From positions 1 to 52,848 of the forward strand of contig JAGBCD010000008.1 in NCBI GenBank assembly GCA_017938155.1: a stretch of 52,848 bases of DNA, written 5' to 3'. Shown here one piece after another: positions 40,232-49,140 of this stretch. This stretch comes from Paludibacteraceae bacterium (GTDB lineage Bacteria > Bacteroidota > Bacteroidia > Bacteroidales > Paludibacteraceae). How positions within the stretch are numbered: position 1 is the first letter of the stretch; each line of letters opens with the position of its first letter. Position numbers and translations under genes: made by a program. The notes beneath the pieces were generated by a model. That model saw nothing but the letters and a program-made list of their open reading frames with translations. It searched no databases and was not told the origin of the DNA.

Positions 40232-41410
40232 ATGAGAGAGTGGGTTGATATAGTATATTTAGAACAATATTATTGGGTAGGAGGACTGTTGCTTGTCTTC
40301 CTATTTCAAGTATATTACTATATACACTATTTGGCATCAGTTAATCGTTTGGCAAGACAAAATAGTAAATCCAAAGAAACGGAATTAGATCGTGTAGAAA
40401 CATTACCTGGAGTGTCTGTCATCCTCTCTGCGAGAAATGAAGGAGCCAATCTTAGGCCTTATTTGCAAGCGATTTTAGAACAGGATTATCCTAATTTTGA
40501 GGTCATCGTCGTCAACGATGCCAGTGAGGATGATACGCAGCAAGTATTGGATGAGTACATACCTCGTTACAAGAACCTCCATGTGACTTTTGTTCCGCGA
40601 GAAGCAAGGGTACCAAGTTCTAAAAAACTGGCATTGACTTTAGCAGTCAAGGCTGCCAATAATGAATTGTTACTATTGACGGATGCAGATTGTCGTCCAG
40701 AAAGCAAATATTGGATTCAATCAATGGTTAGGGGCTTTCGTTTAGGGGATGCTCAACAACCGGTTGAGGTAGTATTAGGTTTTGGCGCTTATTTCAAGGA
40801 CAAGACGTGGATCAATTCGCTTATTCAGTACGATACTCTTTTCAATGGGTTGCAATACTTAGGGATGGCTATACAAGGCAAACCTTATATGGGAGTAGGA
40901 CGCAACTTAGCATATCGTCGTCAAACATTTATTCAGAACAATGGGTTTATGGGAATGCTCAATGAGTTGGCAGGAGATGATGACCTCTTTGTGAATAAAG
41001 TGGCTACCAAAAGCAACACTGCTGTTGTTGTGGATGTGGATAGTATAACTTGGTCCGAGCCCAAAACTTCTTTTAGGGAATGGATTCAGCAAAAAAGAAG
41101 GCATCTTAGTGTGTCGCCTCATTACAAATTGAGCACTCGTTTTAGACTGTTACTTGAGCCATTGTCCAGAGGATTATTTTATGCTGGAGTATTGTGCGTA
41201 TGGTGCTTACAAGATTTCTATTCTTGTGTGTTTGCTTTGCTCTTGTTGTTGATCCGTCTCGTGATGCAGATGTGTATTCTCAACCGCGCAGCTTCTCATT
41301 TTGGTACTCCTAAGTTTGGAGTGGAAATCTTGTGGCATGATATTTGCCTTCCATTGATAACACTATGGATGTTGATATCCAACCCATTTAAGGCACGCAA
41401 GAAATGGTAA
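40232..41410 (+). CDS. membrane glycosyltransferase, GT2 family
   Basis: A 392-residue processive-type glycosyltransferase. One N-terminal transmembrane helix (YWVGGLLLVFLFQVYYYIHY) precedes a GT-A domain with PGVSVILSARNEGANL, VIVVNDASEDDTQ, LLLTDADCRPE (the metal-binding DxD) and a variant acceptor motif QQKRRH; GDDDLFVNKV is the general-base region. Two or three helices close the protein (RGLFYAGVLCVWCLQDFY to PLITLWMLIS). The sugar and acceptor cannot be inferred. It follows the PCMD-like gene by 16 bases. Confidence 0.92.
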   Translation: MREWVDIVYLEQYYWVGGLLLVFLFQVYYYIHYLASVNRLARQNSKSKETELDRVETLPGVSVILSARNEGANLRPYLQAILEQDYPNFEVIVVNDASEDDTQQVLDEYIPRYKNLHVTFVPREARVPSSKKLALTLAVKAANNELLLLTDADCRPESKYWIQSMVRGFRLGDAQQPVEVVLGFGAYFKDKTWINSLIQYDTLFNGLQYLGMAIQGKPYMGVGRNLAYRRQTFIQNNGFMGMLNELAGDDDLFVNKVATKSNTAVVVDVDSITWSEPKTSFREWIQQKRRHLSVSPHYKLSTRFRLLLEPLSRGLFYAGVLCVWCLQDFYSCVFALLLLLIRLVMQMCILNRAASHFGTPKFGVEILWHDICLPLITLWMLISNPFKARKKW

Positions 41411-41446
41411 AAATGAATGATGTTAAATGATTAAATTATATTGATT

Positions 41447-41743
41447 ATGGAAGAACAAAAACTTAATTTCAGTATCACCCCAGAGGTGGCTTCTGGTGAA
41501 TATGTTAACTTGGCAGTTGTTACGCATTCTTCCTCAGAATTCGTGATGGATTTTTTAAGTATGTTACCTGGCTATAAAGATCCTAATGTTAGATCTCGAG
41601 TGATTATGACACCTGAGAATGCTAAGAAATTGTTAATGGCTCTTCAGAATAATGTAACCAAATACGAACAACAGTTTGGTAGAATAAACATCAATACGCC
41701 ATCTTCATCTGCTCCAATGTCCTTTGGTGGTGGAGAAGCATAA
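41447..41743 (+). CDS. DUF3467 protein
   Basis: A 98-residue protein starting MEEQKLNFSITPEVASGEYV. SEFVMDFLSMLPG, RVIMTPENAKKLLMALQ and the final glycine-rich tail (MSFGGGEA) match DUF3467, a short conserved family of Bacteroidota. It has a beta-strand-rich first half and a helix, and is presumed cytoplasmic. Function unknown. In this order it is often found near RNA polymerase genes, which is not the case here. The ATG at 41447 is preferred; an in-frame ATG at 41441 adds two residues. Confidence 0.85.
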   Translation: MEEQKLNFSITPEVASGEYVNLAVVTHSSSEFVMDFLSMLPGYKDPNVRSRVIMTPENAKKLLMALQNNVTKYEQQFGRININTPSSSAPMSFGGGEA

Positions 41744-41832
41744 GATGCAAGGAGGGTAACACCTTTGATATTGTTGTTCAGCGACTATAATAAGTGGAAT
41801 AACAGCGCCATGTGCGCAAAAAAATCAATACT

Positions 41833-42711
41833 ATGAAAAAACAATTTCCAGCAAGTCAATTGATAATCAATGATGATGGTACAATATTCCATCTTCATCT
41901 TCGTCCCGAACATTTAGCGGATAAAGTGATATTGGTAGGTGACCAAGGTCGCGTGAATATGGTAGCTTCATTCTTCGATGAAGGCAGCATTGAGTGCGAC
42001 ATCCAAAGTCGTGAGTTTCATACCATTACCGGCAAGTACCACGGCAAACGTATCTCTTGCATCTCTACAGGTATTGGCACCGACAATTGCGATATCGTAC
42101 TCAACGAACTCGATGCCCTTGCGAACATTGATTTCGCTACTCGCACCGAGAAAGAAGAACACCGCACCTTAGAGATTGTGCGCATCGGCACATGCGGAGG
42201 CATGCAAGAGGATATCCCTCTCGGCACTTTCCTCGTAAGCGAGAAATCCATCGGTTGGGACGGCCTCTTGGCTTTCTACGAAGGCCGTGATGAGATTGCC
42301 GACCTTGGTTTTGAGGATGCACTCGTGGACTTCATCCACTATCCTGCCAAAGCGGCTCGCCCCTATGTGGTAGCTGCTAATCCTGAGTTAGTGAACCGCA
42401 TTGCAGGCGATGATATGATGCGTGGCTGCACCATCGCTGCCAATGGTTTTTATGGTCCGCAAGGACGTGTGTTGCGTTGCGATTTAGCGATAAAAGACAT
42501 CAACGACCGCATTACCGACTTCCGTTACGAGGGACAGCGCATTACCAACTACGAGATGGAAGGTAGTGCTATCGCAGGCCTCAGTCTGCTGATGGGGCAT
42601 AAGGCTATGACTGTTTGCTGTGTTATCGCACAACGCAAAGTCGAAGCCGCCAACACCGACTACAAACCTCGTATCAAACAATTGATTCAAGAAGTGCTTG
42701 ATAGAATATAG
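41833..42711 (+). CDS. nucleoside phosphorylase (uridine phosphorylase-like)
   Basis: A 292-residue enzyme of the NP-I family, which cleaves nucleosides with phosphate. Conserved pieces are VILVGDQGRVNMVA, ISCISTGIGTDNCDIVLNEL, RIGTCGGMQEDIPLGTF (phosphate/ribose site) and the C-terminal YEMEGSAIAGLSLLMGHKA with the ribose-binding Glu. Closest by pattern to Bacteroidales uridine phosphorylase-like proteins; base specificity is uncertain. The start at 41833 gives MKKQFPASQLIIND; a GTG at 41812 is less likely. GC content rises from here on relative to the preceding genes. Confidence 0.9.
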   Translation: MKKQFPASQLIINDDGTIFHLHLRPEHLADKVILVGDQGRVNMVASFFDEGSIECDIQSREFHTITGKYHGKRISCISTGIGTDNCDIVLNELDALANIDFATRTEKEEHRTLEIVRIGTCGGMQEDIPLGTFLVSEKSIGWDGLLAFYEGRDEIADLGFEDALVDFIHYPAKAARPYVVAANPELVNRIAGDDMMRGCTIAANGFYGPQGRVLRCDLAIKDINDRITDFRYEGQRITNYEMEGSAIAGLSLLMGHKAMTVCCVIAQRKVEAANTDYKPRIKQLIQEVLDRI

Positions 42712-42738
42712 AATTTTAATATACAACGATTTAGATAG

Positions 42739-44715
42739 ATGAAAAAATCAATCCTATTTGGCATGGCGCTCGTAGCACTCAGCGCATGCTGCAAACAAGA
42801 ACAAACATTTGACTACACCGTGGACAAGTTTTATGACCTCGAGATTCTGCGCTACCAAGTGCCAGAGTTTGACTCACTGAGTCTGCAACAAAAGACCCTC
42901 GTTTATCACCTCACCGAAGCCGCTTTGCACGGTCGTGATATCCTCTATGATCAAAACGGTCGTTACAACCTGCGCATCCGTCGCGCACTTGAAGCCCTAT
43001 ACACTCAATACAAGGGCGATAAGACAAGCGAGGAATTTCTCAACTTCGAGAAATACCTCAAACGCGTATGGTTCGCCAACGGTATTCATCACCACTACGC
43101 TTCCGATAAGTTCCAACCAGAGTTTTCGCAAGAGTGGTTCGTTGCTGCATGTGCCGAAGCGGGTGTGACCTACGACGAGGCCATCCTGCCAGTGATGTTC
43201 GATCCAACCGTAATGCCTAAGAGCTTGAGCCTTGAGGGCGAAGATTTGCTTTTGGCATCTGCCAATAACTATTACGAAGGTGTGACTCAAGCTGAGGCTG
43301 AAGCATACTACGAGGCACACAAAGACACCTCTGCAGAACCATTGTGGATCGGTTTGAACAGCAAACTCGTCAAGGAGAATGGCGAAGTGGTAGAACGCGT
43401 GTTTAAGGTAGGAGGCATGTACGGCGAAGCACTCAGCCATGTGGTAGAACACCTTGAAAAAGCGTTGCCTTTCGCAGAGAACGAACAACAACGCCTCGTT
43501 ATTGAGAAAATGATTGAGTTCAACAAGACTGGCGACCTCCGCGCCTTCAACGAATACTGCATCGCTTGGGTCAAAGACCTTAACAGCCGTGTGGATTATA
43601 TCAATGGTTTTACTGAGACATACGCTGATCCTCTGGGTATTACAGGTACTTGGGAATCAATGGTGAACTTCAAAGACATGCGTGCTACTCACCGCTGTCA
43701 AACCATCTCCGACAATGCACAATGGTTTGAGGACAACTCCCCAACTGACAAGAAATACAAGAAAGCCGAAGTGAAAGGCGTGAGCGCAAAGGTTATCACC
43801 GCTGCTATCTTGGCTGGCGACTGCTATCCTGCTACTCCTATCGGTATCAACTTGCCTAACGCCAACTGGATTCGCAAAGACTATGGTTCGAAGTCCGTCA
43901 CTATCGACAACATCACCCACGCCTACAACGAAGCAGCCAAAGGTAATGGCTTCAACGAGGAGTTCATGATTAGTCAAGAAGTGATAGAAATGTACAATCG
44001 TGCTGAGGCCTGCGGCGACTTGCATACCGACCTCCACGAGTGCGTAGGTCACGGTTCGGGTAAACTCATGCCTGGCGTTACCAAAGATGCGCTCAAGGAG
44101 CACGCTTCTACGATTGAGGAGGCACGTGCCGACTTGCTTGGTCTCTACTATATGGCTGACCCTAAATTGGTAGAACTTGGCTTATTAGAGGATGAAGAGG
44201 CATACAAAGGCTTCTACTACCAACAGATGATGAATGGTCTGATGACCCAACTCGTGCGTATCGAGCCAGGCAAAGACATCGAGGAATCACACATGCGCAA
44301 CCGTCAGTTGATTGCCCTTTGGGTATATAAGAATGCTCAAAACAAAGAGGTAGAGATTATCGAACGCGATGGCAAACACTACCTCCAAATCAATGATTAC
44401 GAGGGCGTTCGCCGCCTCTATGGTGAGTTGCTCCGCGAGATTCAACGCATCACCTCCGAAGGTGATTACCCTGCTGCCAAAGCGATGGTAGAGGAATATG
44501 CAGTGAAGGTAGATCAAGACTTACACAAAGAGATTTTGGAGCGTTACGAGAAACTCAACCTCGCACCATACAAAGGCTTCGTCAACCCTGTTTATACTGC
44601 GCACTACGATGCAGAAGGCAATATCACGGATGTTACTCTCGACTACACCGAGGGTTATATTGAGCAGCACCTCCGCTACTCACGCGACTATTCGTTCTTG
44701 CCAGATGTAAACTAA
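42739..44715 (+). CDS. dipeptidyl-peptidase III family (M49) lipoprotein
   Basis: A 658-residue zinc peptidase that removes dipeptides from peptide N-termini. The zinc motif HECVGH is at residues 433-438 and the third ligand is in EEARADLLG near 460, both characteristic of M49. A lipobox signal (MALVALSACC) places it in the periplasm or outer-membrane inner leaflet. Length is close to that of the characterised Bacteroides enzyme (about 675). It follows the nucleoside phosphorylase by 27 bases. The gene has the higher GC of its neighbours. Confidence 0.94.
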   Translation: MKKSILFGMALVALSACCKQEQTFDYTVDKFYDLEILRYQVPEFDSLSLQQKTLVYHLTEAALHGRDILYDQNGRYNLRIRRALEALYTQYKGDKTSEEFLNFEKYLKRVWFANGIHHHYASDKFQPEFSQEWFVAACAEAGVTYDEAILPVMFDPTVMPKSLSLEGEDLLLASANNYYEGVTQAEAEAYYEAHKDTSAEPLWIGLNSKLVKENGEVVERVFKVGGMYGEALSHVVEHLEKALPFAENEQQRLVIEKMIEFNKTGDLRAFNEYCIAWVKDLNSRVDYINGFTETYADPLGITGTWESMVNFKDMRATHRCQTISDNAQWFEDNSPTDKKYKKAEVKGVSAKVITAAILAGDCYPATPIGINLPNANWIRKDYGSKSVTIDNITHAYNEAAKGNGFNEEFMISQEVIEMYNRAEACGDLHTDLHECVGHGSGKLMPGVTKDALKEHASTIEEARADLLGLYYMADPKLVELGLLEDEEAYKGFYYQQMMNGLMTQLVRIEPGKDIEESHMRNRQLIALWVYKNAQNKEVEIIERDGKHYLQINDYEGVRRLYGELLREIQRITSEGDYPAAKAMVEEYAVKVDQDLHKEILERYEKLNLAPYKGFVNPVYTAHYDAEGNITDVTLDYTEGYIEQHLRYSRDYSFLPDVN

Positions 44716-44878
44716 TCTCGTTTAGTGAACGCGGCAGAGTTGCTACTGTTTAGAGAGTATTGCTTCGTTTTGGCTCACTCATATAGCATGTTGCATTCTT
44801 TGGAACCAAAAACGAAATACCCTTTGAATTGACAATAATTGACGCCCCTTATTGACGCTAATTGTCTTTTAGAAATCA

Positions 44879-46783
44879 ATGCTCATTGAACTGCCAATTT
44901 CGAAATCCATTGCAAATCGCCTATTGATTTTGCAAGCCATACACGGAGACGGTCTTATGCCCGTCTCCGCTACTTTGCCCGAAGATGTGCAGATTCTCCA
45001 TCGCGCCTTAACTACTATTAAAACATTTAGAACTTCTAAAATTCTTTCAACCCCATGTGTTGACGTGGGTAACTGTGGCACTGCGATGCGATTCTTAACT
45101 GCCTACGCAGCACAATTGGAAAATAAGATCACGATTCTGGATGGTGTAGAACGCATGCATCACCGACCTATAGGGCAGTTGGTAGATGCTTTGCGTGAGA
45201 TAGGTGCAGATATAGAGTATTTGGGTGAAGAGGGTTTTCCGCCTCTCCGCATTAAGGGATGTATATTGGATAAGCATAGGATAGTTACTCTCGATAATCC
45301 TCAATCCACACAGTTCGTATCTGCCCTGCTCCTCATCGGCGCTAATGTCCAAACCAACAGCACCTCCCCTTACATCACCCTCACCCGTGCGATGATTGAG
45401 CAATGGGGTGAAGATGCTGAATATATCTCTCCCCTTTTAGGGGGAGTTGGAGGGGGCTTGATCGAACGGGACTGGTCTTCCGCCGCATTTTGGTACGAGT
45501 ACATCGCCCTTTATGGAGGAGAAATAACGCTCCCAGGACTCTCTCTCGACTCGTTGCAGGGAGACAAGGTGGTAGCGGACATTTTCGCCCAACTCGGTGT
45601 AACGACTCAATATACAGAGGAAGGCATACAGATATGCCGCAGTCAAGCAATTCTTAATTCAAAAATCTTAATTCAAAATTTTAGCGCCTGCCCCGACCTT
45701 TATCCTGCTGTTGCGCTCACCTGCGAGCGTTTGGGCGTTGCGTTACAAGCCACAGGCATAGATTTTTTGCCATTGAAGGAGTCCGACCGCTTGCGCGCTG
45801 TGCGTGAGCATCGCACGGATGCCGACCACCGCATGGCAATGGCATTGTTGATTGCTGGTTACGAAGTGGATGACACCGCCTGCATCAGCAAATCCTATCC
45901 GCAGTTCCTCGGAGAATACCGCAAACTGAAACACCCTAATATAACCATCGTCATCCCTCGACGAGGAATAAACGATGAAGGGAAGGGCAAGAAACATGCC
46001 CTTTATCGCCTTATCTCTGCGGTTCAAACAGAATATGTGTGGATGTTAGACGATGATGTAATTTCTCCAGTAGTTATATTTACTGAAGATTCAGCGACGA
46101 GCATGCACAGGAGCGGTGGTAATAAAATCGGCAGCGTAGAAAATAAGATTAATTTAGATTTCTTGCCCAAAGGGCATAGGAACTACATGCCTGATTTATT
46201 GATCCTACCTTTGCGGATGGAGTCGGAGAGGGAGAAACCATCGCTATTGGAGCGATTGCAGATTGCCGAGTATGCTGCCATTCAGCAACTGACCATCGAA
46301 ACAGCCAAACGTGGGCATGCCGTTATGTGTAGTGGCGCGAACCTAATTGCCAAGCGCGATAGATGGTTGGAATCCTATTCCGATTTGCACCCTGAGATAC
46401 CGAGTGGCGATGATATGTTTCTCTTGGAGTCGTTCAAACGTCGCGGACTAAAGATCGCTGTCAGCGAGAGTGAAGAACTGACCGCTATCGTTCGCCCTCA
46501 CACCGAGTGGCGCGCATTCTTCCGTCAACGCATGCGTTGGGCAGGCAAGGCACCTAAATATACAGACAAGGACATATTGCTTTGTGGGGCTATTATCTTG
46601 ATGGCAAATCTATTGCAATTGCTTTGTCCGCTGGTGTTACTTGTTAAGTTCCCCATGGAGTATTCTCTAATAAAAAAGAGAGACCACTCTGTGTCTCTCT
46701 CCGTAGCAATCTTGTTGGAATTGCTTTATCCTTGGTACTTACTCATTAGTTTAATAGGCGGACTTTTCCGCCGCCAATGGTAG
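44879..46783 (+). CDS. aroA: EPSP synthase fused to a GT2-type glycosyltransferase
   Basis: A 634-residue fusion. Residues 1 to about 353 are EPSP synthase (5-enolpyruvylshikimate 3-phosphate synthase): LPISKSIANRLLIL, VGNCGTAMRFLTAY, HRPIGQLVDALREIGADI, LKESDRLRAVREHR and TDADHRMAMALLIAG are all present. From about residue 357 the chain becomes a glycosyltransferase 2-type catalytic domain: ITIVIPRRG, GKKHALYRLISAV, YVWMLDDDVISP, SGDDMFLLESF and RQRMRWAGK (QxxRW type), with two C-terminal membrane segments. The roughly 50-60 residues that normally separate the first strand (with the nucleotide-binding Asp) from GKKHAL are absent. There is no stop or frameshift at the joint. Two repeat-like sequences are inserted in the EPSP synthase part. 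Fusion, not two genes, is what the sequence shows; its function as one protein is unproven. Confidence 0.85.
   Translation: MLIELPISKSIANRLLILQAIHGDGLMPVSATLPEDVQILHRALTTIKTFRTSKILSTPCVDVGNCGTAMRFLTAYAAQLENKITILDGVERMHHRPIGQLVDALREIGADIEYLGEEGFPPLRIKGCILDKHRIVTLDNPQSTQFVSALLLIGANVQTNSTSPYITLTRAMIEQWGEDAEYISPLLGGVGGGLIERDWSSAAFWYEYIALYGGEITLPGLSLDSLQGDKVVADIFAQLGVTTQYTEEGIQICRSQAILNSKILIQNFSACPDLYPAVALTCERLGVALQATGIDFLPLKESDRLRAVREHRTDADHRMAMALLIAGYEVDDTACISKSYPQFLGEYRKLKHPNITIVIPRRGINDEGKGKKHALYRLISAVQTEYVWMLDDDVISPVVIFTEDSATSMHRSGGNKIGSVENKINLDFLPKGHRNYMPDLLILPLRMESEREKPSLLERLQIAEYAAIQQLTIETAKRGHAVMCSGANLIAKRDRWLESYSDLHPEIPSGDDMFLLESFKRRGLKIAVSESEELTAIVRPHTEWRAFFRQRMRWAGKAPKYTDKDILLCGAIILMANLLQLLCPLVLLVKFPMEYSLIKKRDHSVSLSVAILLELLYPWYLLISLIGGLFRRQW
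45426..45465 (+). repeat. palindromic G/C-rich repeat inserted in frame in aroA
   Basis: CTCCCCTTTTAGGGGGAG, a palindrome, followed by TTGGAGGGGGC. It encodes SPLLGGVGGGL just before the conserved EPSP synthase IE-DWSSAAF segment. It resembles elements in murF (25246-25284) and intergenic ones. Confidence 0.55.
45648..45686 (+). repeat. AATTC-rich repeat inserted in frame in aroA
   Basis: CAATTCTTAATTCAAAAATC and its repeat, encoding AILNSKILIQNFSA. The same 'aattc(tt)aattcaaaa' words occur in intergenic DNA at 49249-49285, 52470-52490 and 52770-52800. Confidence 0.5.
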
Positions 46784-46794
46784 TACGATATTGC

Positions 46795-47130
46795 TTATTC
46801 GCCTGCGCTTTCAGTTTGGAAATCTGCTGCAGATGGTTGTGGCAAAGCTTCAGCAGCTTCTTCAACTTGTTTGGTGATAGCACTTTCGTGGGTATCAGCT
46901 GTTGTTTGTGATTTGTTCACTCCAGCAGCTATGATGCTCAACAAAACGATAACGATAGCCAAAGTCCAACTTGCTTTCTCCAAGAAGTCAGCCGTTTTAG
47001 GTGCTCCCATTACTTGGTTACCGCTTGAGAAACCAGCAGCAAATCCGCCACCTTTGCTATTTTGTACAAGAACCAAAAGTACAAGCAAGACAGCAGCAAT
47101 TACGATTAGGGTAGTAAGTAAATAGTACAT
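46795..47130 (-). CDS. secG: preprotein translocase subunit SecG
   Basis: A 111-residue protein with two transmembrane helices (MYYLLTTLIVIAAVLLVLLV and WTLAIVIVLLSIIAAG) separated by the conserved cytoplasmic loop LVQNSKGGGFAAGFSSGNQV followed by MGAPKT. SecG assists SecYE in protein translocation. The acidic, Ala/Pro-rich tail (EEAAEALPQPSAADFQT) is usual in Bacteroidales. The start at 47130 is preferred; the in-frame ATG at 47184 lies in the leader beyond a good promoter's transcription start. Confidence 0.95.
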   Translation of the reverse strand: MYYLLTTLIVIAAVLLVLLVLVQNSKGGGFAAGFSSGNQVMGAPKTADFLEKASWTLAIVIVLLSIIAAGVNKSQTTADTHESAITKQVEEAAEALPQPSAADFQTESAGE

Positions 47131-47192
47131 AGTATTATAGTTTTTTAATGTTTTATACTGTTTTATCAGGTCACAAGGAACCAATCAGCCGA

Positions 47193-47224
47193 CAAAGGTA
47201 CACTTAAATTTTGATATATGCAAA
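47193..47224 (-). promoter_or_regulatory. promoter of secG
   Basis: On the minus strand: TTTG (47224-47221), 20 bases, TACCTTTG (47200-47193). About 63 bases to the secG ATG at 47130. Confidence 0.8.
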
Positions 47225-47237
47225 TTTTTTTCTTTTT

Positions 47238-47750
47238 TCACCATCGTGCAACCGTATCATTGTAGATGCTTTCTGCTATTTCTGTTACCATGGTGTTGCA
47301 TAATTCTTCTTGTACGTCGGTTAGTAGTTTAGTGGCGTCAAACACTTGGAAGGCGGAGTACGTACGTTCGAAACTTTCTTCAGGCGCTACGTTGTTGGTA
47401 AAACTAACTTTGACTGTCAACGTTAGTTTGGTTTCTGAAGCATAGCTGTCAGCAGAGATGGCCATAGGGGTTAATTCGTATCCCACGATCTCTCCTTCCA
47501 ACTCCAGGTTTCCGCCTTTGGTGAGTACTTGTAGTCGTGTTTGTCTGACGTATTGGTCACGTATAGTCTCGCTAAGCATGTTGCTCAATTGTGGGTAAAC
47601 CAATGCAGCATTGTTCGGAAAGTCCGCGATGGATATGCTCTTGGTTGTTTGGTAATTGATGCTGGCACCGTTGAACTTATAGCTAACGGAGCATGCTTGC
47701 ACGACGAGAAGAAGTGTTAGCAATAGGATATGTTTGTAGTTATAGCCCAT
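47238..47750 (-). CDS. lptE: LptE-family outer-membrane lipoprotein
   Basis: A 170-residue lipoprotein with lipobox LLLVVQAC (Cys at residue 20) and the start SVSYKFNGASINYQTTKSIS typical of the Bacteroidota LptE family, which plugs LptD and inserts lipopolysaccharide. The fold is alternating strands with two helices (YPQLSNMLSETIRDQYVRQT). It overlaps the upstream sigma-54 regulator gene by 11 bases and precedes secG on the same strand, an order I know from other Bacteroidales. The assignment as LptE is by family and neighbours. Confidence 0.82.
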   Translation of the reverse strand: MGYNYKHILLLTLLLVVQACSVSYKFNGASINYQTTKSISIADFPNNAALVYPQLSNMLSETIRDQYVRQTRLQVLTKGGNLELEGEIVGYELTPMAISADSYASETKLTLTVKVSFTNNVAPEESFERTYSAFQVFDATKLLTDVQEELCNTMVTEIAESIYNDTVARW

Positions 47751-48921
47751 ATTTTTCTATTTTTCGATACAATGTTCGTTCGGAGAAACCTAATGCTATA
47801 GCGGCTGCTTTTCTATTGCCTTTGGCACGCTCCAAAGCTTTGCGTATGGTTTCTTTCTCTATATCTTCTAACGTTTTTGTTTCTTCCTCTTCTTTATATT
47901 CTTCAGCCATTTGGTAGTCGTCATCTTGCTGTAGAGGTTGTAAGGAATGTTTAGGAGCAATGTTTTGGTTGGTAGTGTTGTTGTTTTGTATCAAGTTGTC
48001 CAATTGCTCTTTGAGTAAGTCTATCTCTCGTTTCATGGCACCCATCATATTGTACAGCATGGTCCGCTCTTCCATAGACATGTCTTGTGATGGCTGCTTA
48101 ACCAATGCCAACCCGCGGTTCATTTGATGAGCGGGTAGGTAGTGCTGTAGTATGTCTGGGGTTATGTCGCGTTGTTGTTCGATGAGACTGATTTGTTGTG
48201 CTACGTTCTTGAGTTGTCTGACATTGCCTTGCCAGTAGTAGGCTTTGAGCATCTCGGTTGCTTCTTCGTTCAAACGGATAGCGGGCATACGATATTTCTC
48301 GGCGAAGTCCACAACGAACTTTCGGAAGAGCAAGGGGATATCTTCTTTTCTTTCGCGCAAGGGAGGGAGTTTTATTTCTATCGCATTGAGTCGGTAGTAT
48401 AAGTCTTCACGGAACCGCCCCTCTTCTATTGCTTTGGGGATATCCAGGTTGGTGGCTGCCACGACGCGCACATTGGTTTTGAGCACTTTGGAGTCTCCCA
48501 TGCGAATAAACTCACCTGACTCGAGTACGCGCAATAGTCGTGCTTGGGTAGGGAGGGGGAGTTCTCCCACTTCATCCAAGAAGAGTGTTCCGCCATCAGC
48601 GATTTCAAAATATCCTTTTCTCTCGCTCTTGGCATCCGTGAAGGCACCTTTGGTATGACCAAAGAGCTCGGCATCGATTGTTCCTTCAGGAATAGCGCCG
48701 CAGTTAATAGCAAAATACGGACCATGCTTGCGTGGCGAATGTTGGTGAATAATCTTAGGGAAATGTTCTTTACCCACACCACTTTCTCCTGTCACGAGCA
48801 CACTGAGGTCTGTGATGGCAACTTGCATCGCTATTTCGATGGCTCGGTTGATTTTGGGACTCGTTCCAATGATACCGAATCGTTGTTTAATAGCTTGTAT
48901 GTTTTCTTGTGTATTGTTCAT
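47740..48921 (-). CDS. sigma-54-dependent transcriptional activator (AAA+ / Fis type)
   Basis: A 393-residue enhancer-binding protein without an N-terminal receiver domain. The AAA+ domain starts near residue 15: GIIGTSPKINRAIEIA, Walker A TGESGVGKE (44-52), ELFGHTKGAFTDA (the sigma-54 contact loop at 92-97, here GAFTDA rather than GAFTGA), Walker B GGTLFLDEVGELPL and RFREDLYYRLNAIEI. A Glu/Gln-rich linker leads to a Fis-type helix-turn-helix (KGNRKAAAIALGFSERTLYR). It would activate sigma-54 promoters in response to an unknown signal. It heads an operon with lptE. Confidence 0.94.
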   Translation of the reverse strand: MNNTQENIQAIKQRFGIIGTSPKINRAIEIAMQVAITDLSVLVTGESGVGKEHFPKIIHQHSPRKHGPYFAINCGAIPEGTIDAELFGHTKGAFTDAKSERKGYFEIADGGTLFLDEVGELPLPTQARLLRVLESGEFIRMGDSKVLKTNVRVVAATNLDIPKAIEEGRFREDLYYRLNAIEIKLPPLRERKEDIPLLFRKFVVDFAEKYRMPAIRLNEEATEMLKAYYWQGNVRQLKNVAQQISLIEQQRDITPDILQHYLPAHQMNRGLALVKQPSQDMSMEERTMLYNMMGAMKREIDLLKEQLDNLIQNNNTTNQNIAPKHSLQPLQQDDDYQMAEEYKEEEETKTLEDIEKETIRKALERAKGNRKAAAIALGFSERTLYRKIEKYGL

Positions 48922-48955
48922 AGGACATATTTACCCAAGTAAATAATTCTGCGTG

Positions 48956-48987
48956 CAAAATTACGAAATATATCTCGAATAACCAAA
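48956..48987 (-). promoter_or_regulatory. promoter of the sigma-54 activator-lptE operon
   Basis: On the minus strand: TTTG (48987-48984), 20 bases, TAATTTTG (48963-48956). 35 bases to the ATG at 48921. Confidence 0.75.
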
Positions 48988-49003
48988 TATTTTTGTGGAA
49001 GTG

Positions 49004-49136
49004 ATTGACAGTTGCGTTCGGTAACGTCGCGTTCGGTAACGAGATTGCATTGACCGATGACTTTGTCATCGTTGGGGCAACTCGTACCTCCGCTTTTCCC
49101 CATAGCAAACAGATAAATCTTGGTTTGCTATGGGGG
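49004..49136. repeat. dispersed palindromic intergenic element, copy 2
   Basis: Contains CGTTCGGTAACG words, the CGATGAC/GTCATCG stem and a perfect 13-base inverted pair CCCCATAGCAAAC (49098-49110) / GTTTGCTATGGGG (49123-49135). It is in the opposite orientation to copy 1. It is part of a 480-base gap (48922-49406) that also holds a nested palindrome, AT-rich microsatellite and a terminator. Confidence 0.75.
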
Positions 49137-49140
49137 TAAG

